A DNA stretch of 64,000 bases. Source: JAFALK01 sp042701975. Lineage in GTDB: Bacteria; Pseudomonadota; Gammaproteobacteria; Burkholderiales; Burkholderiaceae_C. The stretch covers positions 1,054,001 to 1,118,000 of the forward strand of contig CP170561.1 in NCBI GenBank assembly GCA_042701975.1, in the 5' to 3' direction. Below are positions 54,790 to 64,000 of this stretch, piece by piece (the stretch's first letter is position 1; each line of letters begins with the position of its first letter). Both the position numbers and the translations under genes were made by a program. The notes beneath the pieces are model-generated. The model made no database searches, was not told the origin of the DNA, and saw nothing but the letters and a program-made list of their open reading frames with translations.

Positions 54790-55908
54790 ATGATCGTCTT
54801 GAAAGCCAGCCAGGACCAAGTGCTCGGCGCGCTGCAAGCAGTCGCGGGCATCGTCGAGAGGCGCCACACGCTGCCGATCCTGGCCAATGTGCTGATTCGC
54901 AAGACGGGATCCCAGGTCGAGCTGACCACCAGCGACCTCGAGATCCAGGTGCGCACCACGGCCGAGCTCGGCGGTGACGCGGGCGACTTTTCCACCACGG
55001 TGGGCGCGCGCAAGCTGATCGACATCCTGCGCTCCATGCCGTCGGACCAGACCGTCAGCCTGACCAGCCAGCAGAGCAAGCTGATCCTGCAAGGCGGCAA
55101 GAGCCGCTTCACGCTGCAGACCCTGCCGGCCGACGACTTCCCGCTGGTGCAAGAGGCCGCCGACTTCGGCCCGGCCTTCCAGGTGCCGCAAAAGACGCTC
55201 AAGGCGCTGATCAACCAGGTGCACTTCGCCATGGCGGTGCACGACATCCGCTACTACCTCAACGGCATCCTGTTCGTGGCCGAAGGCAAGAGCCTCACGC
55301 TCGTGGCCACCGACGGCCACCGCCTGGCCCTGGCCCAGGCCCAGCTCGAAGTCGACCTGCCCAAGCAAGAAGTCATCCTGCCGCGCAAGACCGTGCTGGA
55401 GCTGATGCGCCTGCTCAAGGACGGCAAGGGCGAGGAAGATGCGCCGATCGAGCTGCGCTTTGCCGGCAACCAGGCCAAGTTCTCGTTCAGCGGCATGGAG
55501 TTCGTGACCAAGCTGGTGGAAGGCAAGTTCCCCGACTACAACCGCGTGATCCCGAAGAACCACAAGTTCAACGTCACGCTGGGCCGCGCAACGCTGCTGT
55601 CTTCGCTGTCGCGCGCCGCCATCCTGACCAGCGAAAAATTCAAGGCCGTGCGCCTGTCCTTCGAGCCGGGCCTGCTGTCGATCGCGTCGAGCAATGCCGA
55701 GCAAGAAGAGGCCAAGGAAGAGATCGAGATCGATTACGCCGGCGACCTGATCGAGACGGGCTTCAACGTCACCTACCTGATGGATGCCCTCTCGAACATG
55801 AGCCAGGACATGGTCTCCATCGACCTCAACGACAGCGCCGCCAGCGCGCTGATCACGATCCCCGAGCAGACCGGCTTCAAGTACGTCGTGATGCCGATGC
55901 GGATCTAG
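54790..55908 (+). CDS. dnaN: DNA polymerase III beta sliding clamp
   Basis: 372 residues with three repeated clamp domains; the C-terminus KYVVMPMRI is typical. It forms the ring that tethers the polymerase. It follows dnaA by 105 bp, the standard order. Confidence 0.97.
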   Translation: MIVLKASQDQVLGALQAVAGIVERRHTLPILANVLIRKTGSQVELTTSDLEIQVRTTAELGGDAGDFSTTVGARKLIDILRSMPSDQTVSLTSQQSKLILQGGKSRFTLQTLPADDFPLVQEAADFGPAFQVPQKTLKALINQVHFAMAVHDIRYYLNGILFVAEGKSLTLVATDGHRLALAQAQLEVDLPKQEVILPRKTVLELMRLLKDGKGEEDAPIELRFAGNQAKFSFSGMEFVTKLVEGKFPDYNRVIPKNHKFNVTLGRATLLSSLSRAAILTSEKFKAVRLSFEPGLLSIASSNAEQEEAKEEIEIDYAGDLIETGFNVTYLMDALSNMSQDMVSIDLNDSAASALITIPEQTGFKYVVMPMRI

Positions 55909-55928
55909 TACGCATACCGATTGAGTTC

Positions 55929-55947
55929 AGCGGGCCCCGTGCCCGCT
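55929..55947 (+). terminator. Possible terminator or attenuator between dnaN and gyrB
   Basis: A 7-bp stem AGCGGGC / GCCCGCT with a 5-nt loop is followed, after TCAG, by a short T-run. The offset T-run makes it a weak candidate. Confidence 0.4.
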
Positions 55948-56002
55948 TCAGTGTTTTTAGAAGGACGGTTTTTACAGGCCGTCCGCAGTGAGAAGGTCCC
56001 CG

Positions 56003-58507
<2,505 letters not shown>

Positions 58508-58755
58508 GGTATCGAGAGACACAGGTAGTGAAATCTGTGCCAAGTAAGTGAAAAACTACTGTCCAGCTGACGCCCAACGCCAACGATCGGCCTGCCGTGA
58601 AGACGGCATCCGCGGACGCTGCTTCGGGCCGAACTATCGCGTGATGGATGCTCGCCAATGGCTGACATCGACCCCTTGCCGTCCCCGCAGCGTGCGATCG
58701 TGCGAGAGGGAAGCGGTCATTTCTGGGACCTAACGTTCGAAGGGCCAACCGCCCT

Positions 58756-59379
58756 TCATACAGGCTTGAGCTTTCCCAAATCTTCAATCGCATCAATCAA
58801 TAGATGCATCTTGGTGCTGGGGTTCATTTCGCCATCGTCCAAAGCCTCTGCAAGCACTCTCGCGGCATTGGCACGGGCGGTAGGTAAACGATCTAGGAGC
58901 TGCGCGAACACGGACTCGCTGGCGCCCTTTTGGTAGCCTGCAAAGGGGCCAAGTTCGCGCAACGTCGCGGCCATGCGTGCCCCGGCACTTTGCGCTCCTA
59001 CAGACGTCACTCCAGCTCGGCTGTATCGGACGTGGAGATACAGCCAAAACTCATAGCAGGGGTATGAGCAGATCACGACGATGTTTGGAAACGCGCTAGC
59101 ACGTTGAAGCGCTGCGTCAAACGAATCGTGCTCGTCTCTGTCGATCACGCAGAAGACCGTGTCGAAGTTCTTCCGCTGTCTGACCGCCATCTCCACGATG
59201 CCGATCGGATCGGTTCTGCCGCAATGCGCAATCCTCACTTCAGCGTTCGCTCGGAAGTGGCGCGAGGCATCGACAAGGTAGTTCAAGGCGGACTTTGAGT
59301 CCTCGCACAGCGCGAGGACGCGCGGCTGCGGCTTGAATCGCGCCGGAGCACGGCGAAATGAGGCAGAGGACTTGCTCAT
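58756..59379 (-). CDS. RloB-like TOPRIM protein
   Basis: 207 residues with the RloB pattern: ALCEDSKSALNYL at the N-terminus, CVIDRDEHDSF (acidic TOPRIM-like motif), and CSYPCYEFWLYLH. RloB is found with RloA near restriction systems, and the arrangement resembles the PARIS ATPase-TOPRIM anti-phage pair. Translation follows directly on RloA (TAA then ATG with no gap). It is expected to be a nuclease effector, by inference. Confidence 0.8.
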   Translation of the reverse strand: MSKSSASFRRAPARFKPQPRVLALCEDSKSALNYLVDASRHFRANAEVRIAHCGRTDPIGIVEMAVRQRKNFDTVFCVIDRDEHDSFDAALQRASAFPNIVVICSYPCYEFWLYLHVRYSRAGVTSVGAQSAGARMAATLRELGPFAGYQKGASESVFAQLLDRLPTARANAARVLAEALDDGEMNPSTKMHLLIDAIEDLGKLKPV

Positions 59380-60663
59380 TTACGCACGCACCAAAGGCAA
59401 TCCGCGATAGCGCCCTTCGTAGTATCGCTTCTCGATGTCCTCGCCCTCACGACCTTCGAAATCGTGAATGCTGCGAAGCTCAGTCGCGCCATTCATATTG
59501 CGCTCGGAGATCCAGAATTGGTCACGCCTGAGCAGCTTGCTGTCCATCAAATGCGTGTCATGCGTAGTGAAGATGAGCTGAGAGGGAACTGCTGCTTCAA
59601 GGTGCTTCTTGACCAGATTTGCAACGATAGCCGGATGCAGACTGCTGTCCAACTCATCAATGGCAAGGACATATCTGTCGTAATCTTCTGAAGCACCTCG
59701 CGTGAGCCAGGGCAGCCAAAGTCCAACGAGATTTTGCGTGCCTTCCGACTCCTCATCGAATCCGAACTCAGCCTCTCCCAAAGCCGATTTGTGCGTGAAC
59801 ACAGCCGCCTTTCGTGCTTGCGGCGGTGGTCTCACGGCGTCACTCAAGCCAAGCGATGCAGAAACGCCCTCCCGAGCAATTTCGCGCATCGACATTGACT
59901 CGGGACGCGCAATGCGAAGGTTCGTGACAGGCACGTCCACGTCGCTCAAGAAAGCAGCAATGGCTGAACGAAGGCGCCCTTGATGATCACTGTCGCGAGC
60001 AAGTTGGAGGGACCGCTCCGCGATCGTGGAAATCTCCTTGGGTTCAAAGCTGAATATGCCACGCGTCAGCCACCGATGCGGCGCGCGCAATTGCATCAAC
60101 TCTTCACTACTGCTCGCCACGGCCTGAGAAATAAACAGCATGCGAGGAGGCGTGAGCTTTTTCCAAGCGTCGTGAACCGCCTCGCCCCCTTCCAAGCCCG
60201 ACATTTCGTAGACATCAGTACCCTCGATATGCTGACGGTCATAAAGAACTGACTCATTCCCCCTCGGATACGCAGTCAAGCGTTCCCGCACGACTCGCTC
60301 TTTGGTCAGCGCCAGGAGAAATTCGTAACGGCAACCCTTGACCAGGAAATGGATCTCGAAAACACTAGGCTGATCCGCAAGCACGGGATCAAACCTGAAG
60401 GAAGCCACAGGCAAGTTGTACGGTGCGTCGGCTGACCGAATGGCGACACGTGTCACCAAGTCCAGTGCCTGTATGAAATTAGATTTTCCCGAGGCATTTG
60501 GGCCATACATGACCGCGACCTTTAGCAGGTCAGGGAGCTTCTCGCCGGTGACCGGCGCGGGAAAAACGTTGTTCTTTTTGTGCAGCCGTGGGACCGCGGT
60601 CATAGAGAAGGTCTGCCTTTCTCTAAAGGACCGGAAATTGCTGACTGAGATCTCGAGAAGCAT
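59380..60663 (-). CDS. RloA-like AAA ATPase
   Basis: 427 residues: N-terminal LLEISVSNFRSFRERQ, Walker A MYGPNASGKSNFIQAL, ABC-type signature region (SEGTQNLVGLWLPWL), Walker B YVLAIDELDSSLHP and His-switch FTTHDTHLMD. This is the AAA_15/AAA_21 OLD-type ATPase that pairs with RloB. A longer open frame upstream has no sense beyond the ATG at 60663. Confidence 0.82.
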   Translation of the reverse strand: MLLEISVSNFRSFRERQTFSMTAVPRLHKKNNVFPAPVTGEKLPDLLKVAVMYGPNASGKSNFIQALDLVTRVAIRSADAPYNLPVASFRFDPVLADQPSVFEIHFLVKGCRYEFLLALTKERVVRERLTAYPRGNESVLYDRQHIEGTDVYEMSGLEGGEAVHDAWKKLTPPRMLFISQAVASSSEELMQLRAPHRWLTRGIFSFEPKEISTIAERSLQLARDSDHQGRLRSAIAAFLSDVDVPVTNLRIARPESMSMREIAREGVSASLGLSDAVRPPPQARKAAVFTHKSALGEAEFGFDEESEGTQNLVGLWLPWLTRGASEDYDRYVLAIDELDSSLHPAIVANLVKKHLEAAVPSQLIFTTHDTHLMDSKLLRRDQFWISERNMNGATELRSIHDFEGREGEDIEKRYYEGRYRGLPLVRA

Positions 60664-60812
60664 GGCGATGGACGATGTGTGTCCGAGCGATGATGCCACA
60701 TCGGGAATTGATCTGCATTTTTTTTGCAGTTCGCATACGGCAACAATCCAGAGCATCACGGCATTGAAGCTGTCTATATACACAGCTCCTGCGGCACCAC
60801 ATAGCTCGTCAA

Positions 60813-61226
60813 TGTCCGCATGCGGTCGAGGCCGACCAAGCTGGCGTCGAGATGCCTGATGCGTTGGAGCGGAAGTACCCGCGCGCGGGCCAATCTTGGG
60901 CCTGGTACCGGGTCCTCCCTCAAGACCATCTTTCGACAGATCCAGACAGTGGCGTCGTTCGGCGCCACCACCTCTACGACCAGACCTTCCAGCGTGCATT
61001 CCAGCGGGCGCTAAGCGTAGCCGGGATCGCCAAGCCGGCCACGCCACACACGCTGCAGCGCTGCTTCGCAACTCATTTGCTTCAGACCGGCAGCGACATC
61101 CGCACCATGCAAGAGCGGCTGGGTCGTGCCGACGTTGCGACCACCATGATCCACACGCACGGCCTCAAGGTAGGCGGCTGCGCGGTGCGCAGGCCGCCGG
61201 CACTCAGCTTGAGCACATGGGCGTAG
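60813..61226 (+). pseudogene. Degenerate integron integrase (IntI-type), C-terminal fragment
   Basis: About 135 residues match the C-terminal half of IntI tyrosine recombinases: MPDALERKYPRAGQSWAWY, RRHHLYDQTFQRAF, KPATPHTLQRCFATHLLQTG, TTMIHTHGLKVGG. The catalytic Arg of HTLRHSFAT is Gln here (61056-61058), and the catalytic Tyr of TTMIYTH is His (61152-61154). No N-terminal half is present. It is a dead remnant. Confidence 0.82.
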
Positions 61227-61269
61227 AGCATGGTCGCCGCCACATCCACATGGCTAAGCAGTTCTTGGA
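61172..61269 (-). pseudogene. Second integron-integrase 3' end in inverted orientation
   Basis: On the minus strand QELLSHVDVAATMLYAHVLK then LSAGGLRTAQPP matches the same terminal segment of IntI ([20 protein letters not shown]), this time with the Tyr kept. It meets the plus-strand fragment tail to tail, sharing a GC-rich palindromic overlap (61173-61198). Only about 33 residues remain. Confidence 0.65.
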
Positions 61270-61772
61270 CCGGTACAGATACCGGCCGCACATAACAACG
61301 GCGTGGGAGTTCTTGCCTTGCTATGCCTGATGTTGTGAATCAGGAGGCTGGCGCAAACGAGGCTCGCAAAGCTAATGCAGCTATTCCTGACGCAAGGGCG
61401 GAGCATGCCTGACCTCCTTCGGGGAATGCAGCCAAGAGTTTTGGCACCAAGGCGGCTGTCAGATGTGCTGCGCACAGGGCATGCGGAAGCCCTCGTGTGA
61501 ATGAGCGGCGCCCTTGCCTTACCCGACTTGGCGATTTTTACCACCCTGGAAACAGATGGTTCGAGTCATACTTAATCGCTCAGCACCCCTGTGCTTATGG
61601 CGCGCCAACGCGCAATGCGGCCCACTGTGAGGCCTAGATTCCCGATGTACTTAATACGAAGGTTTGGCATGGCTTCGCCAGCTTTATCCCGGGCAATTGC
61701 CCCCAAATGGTGCTAGTCGGCAGCAAACATCGAACAACACCTCTTTAGGTTCACCAGTAGCCAAGGATAGGT
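61270..61772. other. 503-bp gap between integrase remnants and the OLD-like gene
   Basis: No convincing gene or RNA. GC content falls visibly toward the right end, where the AT-richer OLD-like gene begins. Confidence 0.6.
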
Positions 61773-63824
61773 ATGAAAATCAAGCGAGTGATTATAAAAA
61801 ATTTTAGAAAACTTGTAGATATTGAATTTGAGCTTGATAAGAATATTGCGGTCATAGTGGGTCCCAATGCCATCGGCAAAAGTTCGGTATTCGAGGCGAT
61901 TCGGCTTGCTAAGGCAATACTTTTCCCGAGAATGCAGGATGAGCTTAGAAATGTCCTGATTGGCTTGGGGGCATCTAGCGCACACTTCTTTAATGGCCAA
62001 CTTAGTTACGATATTTCCGCCTTAGCTGGAGACGTTAGCAAGGGGGTGTCAATAACGCTATTTGTTGAGCTTTCCGCAGATGAGGTGCGAAATCTGGGGG
62101 ACGCGCGTCCGACAATTGCAAGAAGCCTAGTGGCAGCGCAATTGGGTCGATCATTGGATGATCCGCAACTCGATCTTAGGAGCTACTTTGCAACTCCAAT
62201 GGGCATCCAAGCGGAAAAGGATGCGATGGTCGCGGTGAATGAAGCCTACAAATCACTTAGCGGGGGCAAGGCATTTGAGACGCGCGTGGATATTACCGAA
62301 CAAAGCATCCAACAGTCTTCGGTCATTCTCAATCTTTTTGTGGGATGGATCGAGCGCAATCTGAGGCCGGACAAGGCCATGGTGAGTTACTTTCCGGCAG
62401 ATCGCTCAATGCCTGTCGGAGAAGTGGCGCTCCAAATCGGACCTCAAGACTTTAAGGCGCAGATCGATAGCCACCTCGCGCACGCTAGCGCGAAATATGG
62501 GCGCCTAAAGCAAACTGTAGTCAACCAGACGGTTCTCGCTAGGATCGCGAGCCAAGAGATTAAAGGCGAGTTCGATTCAATATTTGAAACATTCCTGCCC
62601 GGCAAGGAGTTTGTTGGCTTGGCTCAAAAGCCGACTGGCCTGATTTCGGTTCAAATCAGAGATAGGGATTCCGGTAAGGTTTTTGATATCGACAGTTTGA
62701 GCAGTGGCGAAAAGGGCTTGGTGCTTAGCTTCCTGCTGTTCAAGAGTTCAATTTCAGTTGGAAGCGTAATCTTGGTTGATGAGTTGGAGCTCCACCTCAA
62801 CCCTGCTGTTTGCAAGAAGATATTGCCTTATCTGGCCGGATTGATATCCGAGAAGTCAGATTGCCAATTCATAATCTCAACGCATAGTGCGGAAATTATG
62901 CGAGCGGCTTACGAGCGTGATGACTGCGAGCTCTTTCATCTGCGAGGTGGGGCCGATATCTCGCCAATCCTTCAACGTGATAGCAAGGAAATCGTCGAGG
63001 CTTTGACGAGGCTCGGGGTAAGCGCAGAGCATGCACTTACATCCAAGTCGTCAATATATGTCGAAGGTGATTCGGATGTTGCAATATTGCAAAGTTCATT
63101 CCCCGCTATATTCTCGAGCGTTGGCGTTCGCGCACTCAATGGCCGACTTGAGATTGAGAAATCAATTCGAGAGCTTCAGAAGGCGGAATCTCAAGGAAAG
63201 CTAAAGGAGCCTCATGCATTTTTGTTTGATCTTGATAGAAAACCATCAGGCTTGGTTGGCACAAGTTTTGTAAAGATTGAACAACTCAACAAGTATTGTA
63301 TCGAAAACTATTTGTTGGATGACGTGGCGCTGTTTGATCTGATATCTGAGTATTCTTCCAAGAAGCCCGAGTCCAGGGGGGAGTTTTCCAAGGAATTGAA
63401 ATCGCTTGCATTGCAGCAGCTCGATGATGAAGTTTTGCGCGAGATGCTGGAGAAATACAGGGGCGTTCGAGTTGGGATCGGCGCATCAGAATTGAGAGGG
63501 AAATCGATTGCAGAGGTTGCAGCATTGCAGCTGGACAAGCTCAATGCGGGCGCCGCTGAGATTGAGCGTCTGCGTGTAGATGCGAATTGGGCAGCCGACT
63601 TCGAAAATAGACACGCAGCAAGGCGGAGTGAGCTTCTTCCCTTATGGGAGAACGACTGGAAGAAGTTGTGCAGCGGGAAGATTCTGTTCGAAGGTCTGAA
63701 GAGAAAGTATCAAATCAATTTGGATGACACAAAGTTCAGAATTACTCTAGCTGAGCGGCTGTCTCGCGAAGGAAAAGACGATATCACCGCGCTGCGGGGC
63801 TTGGTGGAGCGATTGGTTTCGTGA
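61773..63824 (+). CDS. OLD-like ATP-dependent nuclease (AAA + TOPRIM)
   Basis: 683 residues: N-terminal IKNFRKLVDIEFELD, Walker A VGPNAIGKSSVFEA, signature SLSSGEKGLVLSFLL, Walker B ILVDELELHLNP, then STHSAEIMRAA; a TOPRIM-like part follows with YVEGDSDVAIL and LFDLDRKPSG. This is the overcoming-lysogenisation-defect plan. Several such proteins act against phages. Codon use is AT-richer than the rest of the window, showing recent transfer. Confidence 0.8.
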   Translation: MKIKRVIIKNFRKLVDIEFELDKNIAVIVGPNAIGKSSVFEAIRLAKAILFPRMQDELRNVLIGLGASSAHFFNGQLSYDISALAGDVSKGVSITLFVELSADEVRNLGDARPTIARSLVAAQLGRSLDDPQLDLRSYFATPMGIQAEKDAMVAVNEAYKSLSGGKAFETRVDITEQSIQQSSVILNLFVGWIERNLRPDKAMVSYFPADRSMPVGEVALQIGPQDFKAQIDSHLAHASAKYGRLKQTVVNQTVLARIASQEIKGEFDSIFETFLPGKEFVGLAQKPTGLISVQIRDRDSGKVFDIDSLSSGEKGLVLSFLLFKSSISVGSVILVDELELHLNPAVCKKILPYLAGLISEKSDCQFIISTHSAEIMRAAYERDDCELFHLRGGADISPILQRDSKEIVEALTRLGVSAEHALTSKSSIYVEGDSDVAILQSSFPAIFSSVGVRALNGRLEIEKSIRELQKAESQGKLKEPHAFLFDLDRKPSGLVGTSFVKIEQLNKYCIENYLLDDVALFDLISEYSSKKPESRGEFSKELKSLALQQLDDEVLREMLEKYRGVRVGIGASELRGKSIAEVAALQLDKLNAGAAEIERLRVDANWAADFENRHAARRSELLPLWENDWKKLCSGKILFEGLKRKYQINLDDTKFRITLAERLSREGKDDITALRGLVERLVS

Positions 63825-64000
63825 GCCAATCGCCGTTTTAGTTACGGGATCACTTGTCGTCTGAAAGATGAACCAACCGGCCATTCTCGCAAGGCTGCCT
63901 ATGAAAGCTACTAAATTCAGGTGACAAACGCATCAATTAGAGATCCGATGTTGGTGAGCCGCTCGCCGCGAGCGCTTTCAGAATATTGTTCATATTAATT
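63825..64000. other. Window end, no gene seen
   Basis: 176 bp without a recognisable gene. Confidence 0.6.

Noticed and set aside
60664..61071. N-terminal extension of the RloA-like protein
   Set aside because: The longer frame lies antisense to the integrase remnant and lacks any domain; the ATG at 60663 begins the ATPase fold.

Overview
The window is high-GC chromosomal DNA of a betaproteobacterium, most likely order Burkholderiales. The evidence is the rpmH-rnpA-yidD-yidC-mnmE / dnaA-dnaN-gyrB origin block, a kdsD-kdsC-lptC operon, creBCD, a Gly-rich single-RRM protein and a PEP-CTERM-like tail. No species can be named from sequence alone.

Layout. 1-22.7 kb is ordinary chromosome: alpha-2-macroglobulin tail and pbpC, a GMC oxidoreductase, creD-creC-creB, marC, an RRM protein, the Kdo/LPS operon, a PAP2 phosphatase, an APH(3')-III-like kinase, glutamate dehydrogenase, a Kef-type antiporter, apt, an acyl-CoA dehydrogenase, an AGE-fold lipoprotein and a DUF3293 protein. 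22.65-25.2 kb is an orphan regulatory cassette: a divergent HTH gene, then a mutator-transposase-like small protein, an ECF sigma factor and FecR. 25.33-48.74 kb is interpreted as an integrative mobilizable element of about 23.4 kb inserted at the 3' end of mnmE. It is bounded by an imperfect repeat of about 60 bp that includes the last codons of mnmE, and it carries a P4-type integrase, a relaxase, a MobC-like protein and a second copy of the sigma/FecR cassette.

The element's cargo looks like a defence island: (1) a 1417-residue NACHT/STAND-like NTPase with a C-terminal PD-(D/E)XK-like motif; (2) a divergent pair of an HTH protein and an LRAT-fold (NCEHF) protein, both with C-terminal membrane helices; (3) an IetAS-type pair (AAA+ ATPase and subtilisin-like protease) with an HTH gene; (4) an intact IS3-family (IS407-like) element; (5) a 1953-residue protein joining an FAD/NAD-type Rossmann domain, a PD-(D/E)XK-like motif, a STAND-like P-loop NTPase and a long helical C-terminus. 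Item 5 is the strongest candidate for an undescribed system.

48.7-58.5 kb is the origin core. rnpA carries an insert with repeated DnaA-box-like sequences. 58.7-63.8 kb is a second accessory block after gyrB: an RloB/RloA-like pair, two converging degenerate integron-integrase 3' ends, and an AT-richer OLD-like ATPase-TOPRIM gene. Origin-proximal genes are therefore flanked on both sides by putative anti-phage loci.
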